From a virus, in the IMG/VR virus record IMGVR_UViG_3300028827_000091, positions 1 to 64,000 of that record: 64,000 nucleotides of DNA, one strand, 5' to 3'. The notes beneath the pieces were generated by a model, which was given only the letters and a program-made list of their open reading frames with translations, was not told the DNA's origin and searched no databases. Shown piece after piece: positions 25,736 to 34,967 of this stretch; the first letter of the stretch is position 1, and each line of letters begins with the position of its first letter. Position numbers and translations under genes: made by a program.

Positions 25736-25746
25736 GGTGGTATAAT
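25719..25746 (+). promoter_or_regulatory. Sigma70-type promoter, leaderless, for PTPS-like gene
   Basis: TTGACA 25719-25724, 16 bases, TATAAT 25741-25746. The ATG lies 7 bases downstream. AAGGTGG at 25734 is 13 bases from the ATG and would not be in the transcript. Confidence 0.8.
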
Positions 25747-25753
25747 TGCGCGT

Positions 25754-26146
25754 ATGAATCTTGATTATTCTTCATATAAAAGCATTTTTGTTACCTTTGA
25801 ATTTGAAGGTGAACATTATTGGAAAGACGCTCCGAGCGAAGTTGAATTTCTAAGGTATCCTCATCGCCATCTTTTCAAAATCAAAGTTGAGATGACAGTT
25901 CATCATTTAGATAGAGAAGTCGAATTCATACTATTTAAGCGAGAACTGCAAGAACTTTTCGAGAATCGGAATTTCAACAATAAATCTTGCGAAATGATTT
26001 GTGATGATATTGCAGAATATTTGGCAGATAAATATCCCGGAAGAACTTATACTATAAGCGTGTCGGAAGATGGAGAAAATGGTGCTATCGGAAAATATGT
26101 GTTCAAAGAAAAGAAGTATGAGAACCCTGTTCATATTACCGATTGA
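25754..26146 (+). CDS. Diverged QueD/PTPS-like protein
   Basis: 130 residues. FEGEHYWKDAP, then YPHRHLFKIKVEM, EFILFKRELQELF and SVSEDGENGAIGKY follow the order of the 6-pyruvoyltetrahydropterin synthase fold: an H-x-H metal pair, a helix, then a C-terminal Glu. The catalytic Cys of QueD is not evident, so it probably does a different reaction or is a binding protein. A full QueD lies 3.5 kb upstream, so this is not simple redundancy. It overlaps the next gene by 29 bases. Confidence 0.6.
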   Translation: MNLDYSSYKSIFVTFEFEGEHYWKDAPSEVEFLRYPHRHLFKIKVEMTVHHLDREVEFILFKRELQELFENRNFNNKSCEMICDDIAEYLADKYPGRTYTISVSEDGENGAIGKYVFKEKKYENPVHITD

Positions 26147-27218
26147 GCCTATAGAAAATAGGTATCCTGCTCATTGGTATAGATATCTCCCAAAACAATT
26201 TGATGAATATTTTGAAAGAAGGTGTTCTGATAGATGGGAGCTTCGTGTTGTTCCGGGCCAATGTAGGAGCAATGATTCTGGTGACGTAGCTTTCTTAAAT
26301 TTCATCGACACAAATCTATGGAAATCTGAACAGATGCGTCGTGTTTCTGAGATGTTCGAAAAAGGCCAAGTCAAAGATGGTGATGTTTTCTTGGTGACCG
26401 ATGCTTGGAATCCTGCCATTCACCAATTGAGATATATGTCTGAATTGACAGGAATCAAAGTCAGGATTGTAGGAGTCTGGCACGCCGGAAGCTATGATGA
26501 TTGGGATATTCTTGGTCAGACCTTCTCAAACAAAGAATGGTCTTACGGCCTTGAACGTTCTCTGTATGAAGTCTACGATACGAATATATTTGCAACAGAA
26601 TTTCATAAGAATATGTTCAAAGAAAAATTAAAGATTTCTACTCAAGATAAACCTTGGAAAAGCGTTGTTTGTGGTTTTCCAATGGAATATATGTTCAACG
26701 GAACACTCAAAGAAGCAGAAATTTGTGCGCCAAAGAAAGATATGGTGATTTTCCCACATCGAAAGAGTAAAGAGAAACAGCACGACATTGCTGAAGATTT
26801 AGGACGAGAATTAAAATCAATCGGAGTTGATTTTTATATCTGTCACGGAAAAGGATTGAGCATTGAAGAATATCACAAGAAACTTGCCGAAGCAAAAGTT
26901 GTTTTTTCTGCATCTTTGCAAGAGACCTTAGGCATTGCTCAATTTGAAGGGATGCTACACGGCGCAATCCCTATTCAGCCAAACCGATTATCCTATGAAG
27001 AAATGTATGACCCTATCTTCAATTATCCTTCAGAATGGACAGAAGACTATTGTTCATATAAGATGAATAGAGACAAATTAGTAGATTTCATTGTTGATAG
27101 TATGGAAGATAATGAAAGCATTTCTTCTCGATTAAAAGAAAATTATAGGTACATCTCAAGAAAATTTTTCACTGGCACCGAATTCTACTTCTATGTTCTT
27201 TTAGATGGAGCAATATAA
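26118..27218 (+). CDS. GT-B-type glycosyltransferase
   Basis: The frame is open from 26070, but MRTLFILPIEPIENRYPAHW from ATG 26118 is a natural beta-strand start. 366 residues. The C-terminal half has FPHRKSKEKQHDIAEDLG and SASLQETLGIAQFEGMLHGA around residues 262-282, the E-x7-E donor-binding motif of GT4 enzymes. It overlaps the PTPS-like gene and abuts the transglycosylase gene, so the three are coupled. No membrane anchor is seen. It is probably the second glycosyltransferase acting on the modified base or its sugar. The acceptor is unproven. Confidence 0.75.
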   Translation: MRTLFILPIEPIENRYPAHWYRYLPKQFDEYFERRCSDRWELRVVPGQCRSNDSGDVAFLNFIDTNLWKSEQMRRVSEMFEKGQVKDGDVFLVTDAWNPAIHQLRYMSELTGIKVRIVGVWHAGSYDDWDILGQTFSNKEWSYGLERSLYEVYDTNIFATEFHKNMFKEKLKISTQDKPWKSVVCGFPMEYMFNGTLKEAEICAPKKDMVIFPHRKSKEKQHDIAEDLGRELKSIGVDFYICHGKGLSIEEYHKKLAEAKVVFSASLQETLGIAQFEGMLHGAIPIQPNRLSYEEMYDPIFNYPSEWTEDYCSYKMNRDKLVDFIVDSMEDNESISSRLKENYRYISRKFFTGTEFYFYVLLDGAI

Positions 27219-28403
27219 ATGAGAACGACAAGATATTTTCCAGCAGTTAGTTGCGCCACTTCTAGCTACCTCAAAAAGTCTGATAAAGAAATTTTTAGTA
27301 CGTCAAAGTGCATTAAAAAGTCATTGAGGTTTTACAATAAAGACTGGGATAATTATTTTTATCATCCGGATGTTCTTTTTTCTGCTGCACATCACGCAAA
27401 GAAGTTTCCTGATATTCGATGCGGACTTCAAATAGATGATAAAGCCTGCATCTTTGTTGATTCGGGCGGTTATCAGCTTTCGTCTGGAGCTCTTTCTGAA
27501 AAGAGTTGGAATAACAAAATAGCACTCGAATGGTCGGAAAATAACGGGACAATTTTTCCTATTCTTGACCGACCTGTTACTGGTAGCGTTTCAGAAGGCG
27601 AGATAAAAAGATGTCTTGAGCTTTCTGCAGATGCTGCAAAATATTACTATGAAAATCGCTCGAATTCTGCCTGTTCAATTCTGAATGTTCTTTCAGCAAA
27701 AAATGTTCCCGAAATGGAACGCTGGTATAGAGCAGTTTCTCCATACGAGTTTGACGGCTGGGCACACGGCGGAACGAACAGAAATTTCAAAGCAACACTG
27801 AAAGGAATCTTTTTTCTTCTGAAGAAAGGAGAATACGAGAAAGAAAATATAAAATTCCATCATATTTTCGGTGTGTCTCGTATGGATGCAATGATTTACT
27901 TTGCTGCCATTCAGAAGAACTTGAATAGTATGGGAATTGATGTTCAAATAACATTTGATAGCTCATATTTTCAGAGAAATTTGGCCTTCGGTGGTTATTT
28001 CATTTTTCCAGGATATACTGGTATTCAGCAAATATATTATTCGAACAGGAACAAATATGAGCATTTACCAGATGATTTAGGATTACCTTGTGATTGTCCA
28101 GTGTGTTCGACTATTCCGAGCATAAAAGACTGGCTTTCTGACCCTAGAGATTTTTATATGCTCGGACTCGAACATAATTTGTTCTTAATGCTCAGATACA
28201 AAAAATCTATTGATTCTCTAATCAATATGAATATGCCAGAAGTTTTTTCTGCATCATTTCCTGCAGAAGTGACGAAAAATGTTCGTGCAATATACAAAGC
28301 ATTTAATAATCTTGATGCTGCATATGAAATCATCGATAGAGAATTTACAACAAAGAATACAGAAGAAGATAAATCATCTTTAGAAAGTTTCTTTGGAGAA
28401 TAG
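27219..28403 (+). CDS. dpdA: DpdA-like 7-deazaguanine DNA transglycosylase (TGT superfamily)
   Basis: 394 residues. VDSGGYQLSSG (80-90) is the base-recognition motif of tRNA-guanine transglycosylases, with D117 in PILDRPV, GWAHGG (180-185), a candidate nucleophile D247 in ITFDSSYF, and a full zinc site C291-x-C293-x2-C296...H319. Tgt acts on tRNA. DpdA relatives in phages and defence islands exchange guanine in DNA for a deazapurine. The presence of QueD, QueE and FolE nearby and absence of tRNA-modification context favour DpdA. It starts one base after the GT-B gene. Confidence 0.8.
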   Translation: MRTTRYFPAVSCATSSYLKKSDKEIFSTSKCIKKSLRFYNKDWDNYFYHPDVLFSAAHHAKKFPDIRCGLQIDDKACIFVDSGGYQLSSGALSEKSWNNKIALEWSENNGTIFPILDRPVTGSVSEGEIKRCLELSADAAKYYYENRSNSACSILNVLSAKNVPEMERWYRAVSPYEFDGWAHGGTNRNFKATLKGIFFLLKKGEYEKENIKFHHIFGVSRMDAMIYFAAIQKNLNSMGIDVQITFDSSYFQRNLAFGGYFIFPGYTGIQQIYYSNRNKYEHLPDDLGLPCDCPVCSTIPSIKDWLSDPRDFYMLGLEHNLFLMLRYKKSIDSLINMNMPEVFSASFPAEVTKNVRAIYKAFNNLDAAYEIIDREFTTKNTEEDKSSLESFFGE

Positions 28404-28404
28404 T

Positions 28405-29307
28405 ATGAAACAAATCTATTTGGCAGGGAAAGCGAATGCTCTTGTTGTAGGACTTGGCATTGGTTCGATGTATAGAAGAATTCTATTAGAGAATGGTGTC
28501 ACATTTGGTAGGGTAGATACAGTTGACCCTAACGTTTCTTCTGCCACATATAAATCGATTGAAGAGTGTCGTGGAAACAAATATGATATGGTTGTCATTG
28601 CTACGCCCAATTATCTTCACGAATCTTGTGCTCGTACAGCAGCAAGATTAAATTTAACAAATCTCATTGTTGTTGACAAACCAGGATTCGAAAGTCATTC
28701 GGCTTGGAAACGATTCAAAGAAGATTATCCTAATATTCGTTTGCAGATGGTAAAGAATAATCTTTTTCGACAAGAAATCACTAAATGGAAGAATATTCCT
28801 TATGATTATTTAGAAATTTCTTGGTGCAACAAAAACAGAATACCAAAACCGGGTTCTTGGTTCACTGATAAAAAGAGAGCATTTGGTGGTGTGTCTAGGG
28901 ATTTGATTCCTCACCTTCTACACATCTACGCCGCAGTCAATGGATTTGAGCCAATCGAGTGGTGTGAAAAGTATCAGAGCAAAACATTAGATAATATAGA
29001 CTCTACTGATTATGGAGAAGTTGAAAAAGACGGAATCTATGATGTTGATGATTTTTGTCATATAGGATTTTTGAACGGAGAAGTTGTTGCAGATTGGTGT
29101 TCGGGCAAAAAGGATAAAATAGAAATTGCTTTCTGCAAAAATTCAGGAATTGTCTCGGTGAAGATAATTGAAAATCTTGGCCTCTGTCCTGAATATGCTT
29201 ATGATAGAATGTTCAAAAAATTCTTATATATGACCGAAAATGAGCACAAGAATTATGAATTGCTTGATGATTGGGTTTATATTACCCTCGAGGAGACAAC
29301 GAAATGA
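28405..29307 (+). CDS. Gfo/Idh/MocA-family oxidoreductase
   Basis: Start ATG 28405 behind GGAG; the in-frame TTG at 28393 is poorer. 300 residues. VVGLGIGSMYRRIL (14-27) is the Rossmann dinucleotide motif, VIATPNYLHE the second strand, and VVDKPG replaces the usual EKP that carries the catalytic Lys. GGVSRDLIPHLLHIY matches the D-x3-H active-site region. Members oxidise or reduce sugars, often nucleotide sugars, using NAD(P). Overlap with the next gene and the glycosyltransferase context suggest a sugar-tailoring step. Confidence 0.78.
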   Translation: MKQIYLAGKANALVVGLGIGSMYRRILLENGVTFGRVDTVDPNVSSATYKSIEECRGNKYDMVVIATPNYLHESCARTAARLNLTNLIVVDKPGFESHSAWKRFKEDYPNIRLQMVKNNLFRQEITKWKNIPYDYLEISWCNKNRIPKPGSWFTDKKRAFGGVSRDLIPHLLHIYAAVNGFEPIEWCEKYQSKTLDNIDSTDYGEVEKDGIYDVDDFCHIGFLNGEVVADWCSGKKDKIEIAFCKNSGIVSVKIIENLGLCPEYAYDRMFKKFLYMTENEHKNYELLDDWVYITLEETTK

Positions 29308-30239
29308 GAACAAGAAGGTTTTTCACGACAGGCAATTTTGACATCAACGAAGAGTATTTTCATAAACCCGAGCCAAAAGATAATGAAATTGAAGTGCAAA
29401 CAAAAATTGTAGGAATTTGCAATTCCGACATTCAAATGTTTTCTGGTTCGTTTGGATTTCCTGTGCCGAAAGAAATCCAAGGACACGAAGGACTTGGTGT
29501 TGTTTCGAAAGTTGGAAAACGTGTCTGTGGTGTGAAAGAAGGAGATATTGTTGCGACGAACGCAGACAATTGCTTTGCTGATTTCTATAATGCGCCAAGA
29601 GGGTCTTTTGTGATTGTAGATAAACTAGACCCTATTTATATTCTAGAACCTATCGCCTGCGCATATAATATTCTTTATTATTTAGATATTCACCTAACGG
29701 CATTTGGAAAGCTGCCTGGAAAAATATTGATTCTTGGTTCAGGTTTTCTTGCAAAAGTTATCGCAGAACATCTTAAAGAATACGAACCTTTGGTTGTTGG
29801 TTCTGCAACACCGGAATATTGGTCACAGAAAGGAATTGAGCAGATACCATATCTTTATAGTGAAGGTCCACCTCAAAAATATGATATTGTGATTGACCTG
29901 AAAGGACGAAGAATGTTCTTTGACACCCTCATAGATAATGATATGCTCAATGCAGGATGCATCTATATTGCTGCATCGCAATTTGATGAACCTATTAGAA
30001 CAGATTTATCATACCTGTTGTGGAAATCAGTTTTAATGTCGTGTCCTTCTCCCAGAGGACTTGTAGACTTTTATTCTTGTATGCACAAGGCAAAAGAATT
30101 TGTGAAGGAAAAGGAAGAACTTGTTCGTGATATTTGGTTTCCTGAAGGATATGACCGAAATGAGCCCGAAAGCCTATACAGAGCATTCAATGATGGGTTT
30201 GATGGTTCTAGACAGAAAAGGGGGTATTTGGTTTGGTAA
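29304..30239 (+). CDS. Zinc-type medium-chain dehydrogenase
   Basis: Start ATG 29304, with AGGAG eight bases upstream, overlapping the previous stop by four. 311 residues. VGICNSDIQMFSG and IQGHEGLGVVSKVG are the catalytic-zinc Cys and His-Glu blocks. ILEPIACAYNIL follows, and ILILGSGFLAKVIAEHL is the NAD(P)-binding Rossmann turn. The structural four-Cys lobe appears reduced (NADNCFADFYNA). Likely substrate is an alcohol or sugar, as in threonine or sorbitol dehydrogenases. With its neighbour it forms an oxidoreductase pair closing the island. Confidence 0.78.
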   Translation: MRTRRFFTTGNFDINEEYFHKPEPKDNEIEVQTKIVGICNSDIQMFSGSFGFPVPKEIQGHEGLGVVSKVGKRVCGVKEGDIVATNADNCFADFYNAPRGSFVIVDKLDPIYILEPIACAYNILYYLDIHLTAFGKLPGKILILGSGFLAKVIAEHLKEYEPLVVGSATPEYWSQKGIEQIPYLYSEGPPQKYDIVIDLKGRRMFFDTLIDNDMLNAGCIYIAASQFDEPIRTDLSYLLWKSVLMSCPSPRGLVDFYSCMHKAKEFVKEKEELVRDIWFPEGYDRNEPESLYRAFNDGFDGSRQKRGYLVW

Positions 30240-30523
30240 AAAAGGTTTCGTTGATAGATGAGCAGACTCGCTTAGAATCTTTTGTTGAGGCTTCTCTTAA
30301 CACTGCAAGTGGTTTCTTGTTATCTTTTGTTGCGTGGATAACAATTGTTGTTCCTTTCTTTGGCCTGCCTTTCGATATAGGAGAAAGCTTCGGAATTACT
30401 TGTTTTTTCACTGTTCTATCTGTTGCTCGTAGCTATGCTTGGAGAAGATTCTTTAATAGGAGAGTTCATCGTCAGGTTCACAAATGGATGAAAGAATTCT
30501 ATAGGAGGAGAAAGAATAAATGA
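30233..30523 (+). CDS. Small two-helix membrane protein
   Basis: 96 residues from a TTG start that overlaps the dehydrogenase stop, with AAAAGGGGG upstream. Two hydrophobic segments (GFLLSFVAWITIVVPFF and SFGITCFFTVLSVARSYA) are followed by a strongly basic cytosolic tail RRFFNRRVHRQVHKWMKEFY. Proteins of this look are frequent in large phages and have no known function. Insertion in the inner membrane is predicted. Confidence 0.6.
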   Translation: MVKKVSLIDEQTRLESFVEASLNTASGFLLSFVAWITIVVPFFGLPFDIGESFGITCFFTVLSVARSYAWRRFFNRRVHRQVHKWMKEFYRRRKNK

Positions 30524-31080
30524 TATTGATAGGAATCGCAGGCAAGGCTCGTTCAGGAAAAGATACCATTGCTGAATATATGGTCAATGAATATGGAGCA
30601 CATCGCTATGCTCTTGCCGACCCATTGAAGGAAGCGATATCTGTGGCAACCGGAATTCCATTAGATGATTTCTACAACGAAGAAAAGAAGGAGATAGAAA
30701 ATCCTTTTTGGGGACTTTCTCCTCGCTATTTTGCTCAGCATTTTGGAACAGAATGTATGCGTCACCAGTTCAGAGAAGATTTCTGGTTGAAAAGAGCCGA
30801 ACTTGAATATGTCAGAGTTCTTCAAGAATGTCATCCGGCATTCTTTGTTATTCCAGATATACGATTTGAGAACGAAGTCGACTGGATTAGAGAAATGGGA
30901 GGAGAAATGTGGCACGTTATTCGACCAGCATTAGGAGAAGGAATTGTTCGTCCTCACGCATCTGAAAAAGGTGTAGAGAGAAGAGAAGACGACACAGTTT
31001 TTGTTAATGAAGAAGGAAAGATTGATGGCCTGTATAGAGCTGTGGATAATGCTGTTTCTCATTTGAAGTCAAAGATATAG
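30520..31080 (+). CDS. 1: Deoxynucleoside monophosphate kinase, gp1-like
   Basis: Phosphorylates dNMPs to dNDPs in the phage nucleotide pathway. P-loop GKARSGKDT lies at residues 7-15. LADPLKEAI, FAQHFGTECMR and PDIRFENEVDWI correspond to the NMP-binding and lid regions of T4 gene 1 kinase and its relatives. 186 residues, T4 241. It overlaps the membrane-protein gene by four bases (ATGA). In a phage with modified DNA such a kinase may also accept altered monophosphates, but here the modification is post-replicative. Confidence 0.85.
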   Translation: MILIGIAGKARSGKDTIAEYMVNEYGAHRYALADPLKEAISVATGIPLDDFYNEEKKEIENPFWGLSPRYFAQHFGTECMRHQFREDFWLKRAELEYVRVLQECHPAFFVIPDIRFENEVDWIREMGGEMWHVIRPALGEGIVRPHASEKGVERREDDTVFVNEEGKIDGLYRAVDNAVSHLKSKI

Positions 31081-31109
31081 TTGACATTTTGCACAACATA
31101 TGATATTAT
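31081..31109 (+). promoter_or_regulatory. Sigma70-type promoter for nucleotidyltransferase gene
   Basis: TTGACA 31081-31086, 17 bases, TATTAT 31104-31109. GGGAG sits six bases before the ATG, so this gene has a normal short leader. Confidence 0.78.
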
Positions 31110-31130
31110 TTATACCTATGGGAGAAATGT

Positions 31131-32126
31131 ATGGACTTTGAAAAAACAATCGTTTGTGAAATGTTATTCGGTAGTCATTTGTATGGTACGAGTACGCCTG
31201 AATCAGACAAAGATTTCTTCGGCGTCTATATGCCATCTTTGAATGAAGTTCTTTCTGGTCAGGTTCAGGATGTTATCAATCTATCAACCGCTTCATCTGA
31301 TAGCAAGAATACTTCGGAAGATGTTGACCGCACCTTTTATTCGTTTCCAAAATTTATTCGCGAAGTTATCAAGGGCAACACAACGGCTCTTGATATGTTG
31401 CACGCGCCAGATTCTGCTCTTCTATATACATCTGATGTGTGGAAGGCCTTGCGCGAAAATCGTTCAAAAGCATACACAAAAAATATGAGAACATTTGTAG
31501 GATATGTTCGCACACAGGCAAACAAGTACGGAGAAAAAGGTCGTAGAGTAAATGTTGTAAAAGCAGCATTGAAACTCTGTGAGAGTATCCGAAACAAAGA
31601 AGATAAATTGGAAGATTATTGGGAATTTTTGCCAGTCAATAACGAACACGCGAAGATTGTTATAATCGAACACGAACAGCTTGGAACTCAATATTTCTAT
31701 GAAATCTGCTCTAGAAAATTCCAGAGCACAATCACGTTTCACGAATTCGAATCTCGTCTCAAATCACTTCTTGATTCGTACGGCGAACGCGCCAGAACAG
31801 CGGCCGATTCAAAGGGAGTTGATTGGAAAGCAGTGATGCACGCATTTCGTGCTGGTTATCAGGCACGAGCAATTTTCAAGGAAGGCGATTTCACCTATCC
31901 TTTGCCTGAAACAGAATTCTTGAAAGAGGTTCGTTTGGGAAAGTTGAATTTCAAAGATGATGTATCTCCTAAACTTGATGCTCTTGTGCGTGAAGTTGAG
32001 GAACTATCTGAACTTTCTGATTATCCTGCAGAAGTTGATAAGGAATTCTGGGTAAATTTGATGCTTGAAGTTTATAAAGATGTTTTCGGATTGAAGACAG
32101 AAAATCCTGCAGGATATATTCAATAA
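31131..32126 (+). CDS. Polymerase-beta-like nucleotidyltransferase, RlaP type
   Basis: 331 residues. LFGSHLYGTSTPESDKDFFG near 12-31 is the nucleotidyltransferase motif G-S-x5-T-x3-S-D-x-D with its two metal aspartates. The rest is a helical C-terminal domain. The family is called RNA repair pathway DNA polymerase beta (RlaP) in bacterial databases because some members neighbour RNA-ligase genes; its biochemistry is little known. Here it precedes DNA polymerase. A role in tRNA or RNA end repair would suit a phage carrying many tRNAs, but that is inference. Confidence 0.75.
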   Translation: MDFEKTIVCEMLFGSHLYGTSTPESDKDFFGVYMPSLNEVLSGQVQDVINLSTASSDSKNTSEDVDRTFYSFPKFIREVIKGNTTALDMLHAPDSALLYTSDVWKALRENRSKAYTKNMRTFVGYVRTQANKYGEKGRRVNVVKAALKLCESIRNKEDKLEDYWEFLPVNNEHAKIVIIEHEQLGTQYFYEICSRKFQSTITFHEFESRLKSLLDSYGERARTAADSKGVDWKAVMHAFRAGYQARAIFKEGDFTYPLPETEFLKEVRLGKLNFKDDVSPKLDALVREVEELSELSDYPAEVDKEFWVNLMLEVYKDVFGLKTENPAGYIQ

Positions 32127-32338
32127 TGGCTAGATATACAGATGAATTAGATTTCTTTGGTGAGTTGTTAACCGTAAAAGAGTTTGTAAGCTCTTGTTCT
32201 TGTGGAGTATTCACTGATTATGACGGTTACGGCCACCCTGTCAAAGATAAGAAAGTGTGTCGTGATATTGTTGTGATTCCGTCGATGTTAGGTAACATCC
32301 CTGTTGACGCCACCCACATTATATGGTATAATAGCTGA
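32126..32338 (+). CDS. Hypothetical 70-aa protein
   Basis: Starts in the TAATG overlap with the preceding gene. Contains SSCSCGVFTDYDGYGHP and a further Cys in KKVCRDI, a possible metal site. Its 3' end carries the promoter of gene 43. No family recognised. Confidence 0.6.
   Translation: MARYTDELDFFGELLTVKEFVSSCSCGVFTDYDGYGHPVKDKKVCRDIVVIPSMLGNIPVDATHIIWYNS
32304..32332 (+). promoter_or_regulatory. Sigma70-type promoter, leaderless, for DNA polymerase
   Basis: TTGACG 32304-32309, 17 bases, TATAAT 32327-32332. The ATG of gene 43 is 6 bases on. No Shine-Dalgarno precedes it. Confidence 0.82.
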
Positions 32339-34933
32339 ATGAAATTTTATACATCCGTTGACAGACGTGGCGACACAATTTTTGTTCGTGAGGTGAATGG
32401 AAAAGAGCGCCTCAATTATTGCATAAAAGATTTTGTTCCCACACTTCTTGTTCCCGATTCAAAAGGCCAGTTCAAAAATGAATTCGGCCATCCTTTAGCA
32501 AAAGTTGACCTAGATTCAATTTCAGATGCAAGCAAATTTATCAGAGAATACAGTGATGTGGATGGGTTCGATGTCTATGGTTCTTCGAACTTTGTTTCTC
32601 AATTCATCACTGAAAATTATCCTGGAGAAATTGAATTTGATTCTTCGTTGATTCGAGTCTTCAATTTTGATATTGAATGCGCTTCCGATGAAGGTTTTCC
32701 ATATCCAGAAAATGCAGAATATGAAGTCATTTCTATATCGCTTTATGACAGTCAAACAAAAATAATTTACGTTTGGGGTTTGTACGAATATAACAATTCT
32801 CGTGAAGATGTTATATATCACCATTCTTCGACAGAAGAATCACTGTTGCGTTCTTTCATTGAATTCTGGAGAACAAATTGTCCTGATGTAATGACGGGAT
32901 GGAACATTTCTACGTTTGATATACCTTATCTCGTCAATAGAATAAAGAAGGTTTTAGGTGAAAGTGCTGTAAAATCTTTTTCGCCTTGGGGAATCATTTC
33001 TGAAACAACAATCCGTGGTGACTTTGGGCGAGAAAACCAATCTTACAATTTTATGGGTATAGCTTGTCTTGATTATTTAGACCTCTATAAAAAATATACA
33101 TATTCTGGACAGGAGTCGTATGCTCTAGACCATATCGCTCACGTCGAACTGAAAGAAAAGAAAGTAGATTATTCCGAAGCTGGTACACTTCATAATCTGT
33201 ACCTTACAAATTTCCAAAAATTTCTAGAATATAATATTCAAGACGTAGAGCTTGTCAAAAAGCTAGATGAGAAAATGCGATTGATAGAATTGGTCTATAC
33301 TCTGGCTTATATGACAAAGCAAACATTCCCTGATACCTTTTCTCCTGTGCGAACTTGGGAATCAATGATATATAACTGGAATTATGAAAAGGGAATTTTT
33401 TCTAAAGTTAAGAACACACGAGGAAATGCAAACGTTCAGGTCGCCGGCGCATTTGTCAAAGTTCCTGAACCAAGAGCATATGAATGGATTGTTTCTCTAG
33501 ACTTAGATGGGCTATATCCTCATTTGATTATGCAGTATAATCTAGGATATGACACAATTGATGAAGACCTTTCTCCTACAGTTGAAGACTATGTAGAAAA
33601 GTATTTGAGCCATTGCGACAAATCCGAAAAAGAATTGCAAAATGAACGAAGAATTCTACCGTTCATAAACAAAACAGAAGATACTTCTAAATATAAAGAG
33701 CTTGAAAGAGCAGTTGCTGCGAACGGAACATATTATAGGAAAGACCATCAGAGTATGTTTTCTTGTTTGATGGAAAACTTATACAGCAACAGGAAAAAAA
33801 CAAAGCGGCTTATGCTTCAAAAAGAGCAAGAGCGAGAAAACACAAAAGATAAGAAAGAAAAAGAGGAATTGACAAATCTTATTGCATCTTTGAACAACAA
33901 GCAGATGGCCTTGAAGATTCTTGCCAATTCTGGATACGGCGCTATCGCAAATCGCTATTTTCAATTTTTTGACCCAAGAATTGCCGAAGCAATTACGCTA
34001 TCTGGACAGCTTTCTATTCGATGGGTCAGGTCGCGGCTTGACGCATATTTGAATAATTTGCTTAATACAGATGGAATAGAATATGTAAAATATGTAGATA
34101 CAGATTCAGCTTATCTTGAGTTAAAAGCCCTTGTAGATGAAATATTTGGGAAAGATGTTAAAAAGGAAGATTATACAGAAGTTGTAAATTTTCTAGATAA
34201 AGCAGTAAAAAATAGAATTGAGCCTTTTATTGAAAAATGCTATGAAGAACTTGCTGATTATATGAATGCTTATAGAAATGCAATGAGGATGACTCGTGAA
34301 GTTATCGCATCAAGAGGGTTTTGGACAGCAAAGAAAAGATACGCATTGATGGTATATGATTCAGAAGGAGTTCGATACGCAGAACCAAAACCGAAAATTC
34401 TTGGTTTGGAGGTTAAGAAATCTTCTACACCAGAATTCTGCCGTGAAAAATTAGAAGAAGCAATTAAAATTATTCTAGAAGGAACCAACGATGAGTTGCT
34501 AGAATTTCTTGAAGAAGTTAGAAAGGAGTTCAATTCATTGGGTCCCGAAGACATTGCTTTTCCTAGGTCTGTTTCTGGATTGAGAAAATATGCTGAATCA
34601 GGAAGAGCCATTTTCAAGAAGGGTTCTCCAAAGCACGTTAAAGGCGCTCTTATCTATAATCATATGCTAAAAGAAAAAGAAATGAAACTAGAGCAACCAA
34701 TTCAAGAGGGAGGCAAAATAAAATTTGTTGACCTCAAAGAACCAAATCCTATTCATCAAAATGTTATTGCATTTCCTTCGAATTCTGTTTTGCCGAAAGA
34801 ATTTGGTTTGCACGATTATATCAATTATGATTTACAGTTTGAGAAGGCATTTTTTCAGCCTCTAAAGACAATGCTCGATGCAGTAGGATGGAAATCAGAT
34901 AGAAACTCTACGCTTGAAATTTTCTTTGGTTGA
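32339..34933 (+). CDS. 43: DNA polymerase gp43
   Basis: Family B replicative polymerase with 3'-5' exonuclease. Exo I FDIECAS with D111 and E113, exo II MTGWNISTFDIPYL, polymerase motif A SLDLDGLYPHLI near 385-396, motif B KILANSGYGAIANR, and motif C YVDTDSAYL near 586. 864 residues, T4 898, as one uninterrupted ORF; large T4-like phages often split this gene with introns or mobile genes, but here it is whole. In T4, RegA represses this mRNA; here the start appears leaderless, so the control may differ. Confidence 0.97.
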   Translation: MKFYTSVDRRGDTIFVREVNGKERLNYCIKDFVPTLLVPDSKGQFKNEFGHPLAKVDLDSISDASKFIREYSDVDGFDVYGSSNFVSQFITENYPGEIEFDSSLIRVFNFDIECASDEGFPYPENAEYEVISISLYDSQTKIIYVWGLYEYNNSREDVIYHHSSTEESLLRSFIEFWRTNCPDVMTGWNISTFDIPYLVNRIKKVLGESAVKSFSPWGIISETTIRGDFGRENQSYNFMGIACLDYLDLYKKYTYSGQESYALDHIAHVELKEKKVDYSEAGTLHNLYLTNFQKFLEYNIQDVELVKKLDEKMRLIELVYTLAYMTKQTFPDTFSPVRTWESMIYNWNYEKGIFSKVKNTRGNANVQVAGAFVKVPEPRAYEWIVSLDLDGLYPHLIMQYNLGYDTIDEDLSPTVEDYVEKYLSHCDKSEKELQNERRILPFINKTEDTSKYKELERAVAANGTYYRKDHQSMFSCLMENLYSNRKKTKRLMLQKEQERENTKDKKEKEELTNLIASLNNKQMALKILANSGYGAIANRYFQFFDPRIAEAITLSGQLSIRWVRSRLDAYLNNLLNTDGIEYVKYVDTDSAYLELKALVDEIFGKDVKKEDYTEVVNFLDKAVKNRIEPFIEKCYEELADYMNAYRNAMRMTREVIASRGFWTAKKRYALMVYDSEGVRYAEPKPKILGLEVKKSSTPEFCREKLEEAIKIILEGTNDELLEFLEEVRKEFNSLGPEDIAFPRSVSGLRKYAESGRAIFKKGSPKHVKGALIYNHMLKEKEMKLEQPIQEGGKIKFVDLKEPNPIHQNVIAFPSNSVLPKEFGLHDYINYDLQFEKAFFQPLKTMLDAVGWKSDRNSTLEIFFG

Positions 34934-34957
34934 CAAATGAAATTTTTGTGATATAAT
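34930..34957 (+). promoter_or_regulatory. Sigma70-type promoter for NAD salvage genes
   Basis: TTGACA 34930-34935, 16 bases, TATAAT 34952-34957, immediately upstream of a late box, giving both early and late expression of the next gene. Confidence 0.82.
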
Positions 34958-34967
34958 TCTTAGAACA

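Noticed and set aside
22179-30239. QueC within the modification island
   Set aside because: No ORF in the window shows the ATP-pyrophosphatase SGGxDS motif of QueC; it may lie outside or be supplied by the host.
32339-34933. Intron or split of DNA polymerase
   Set aside because: The gene is one uninterrupted 864-codon frame with all motifs in order.
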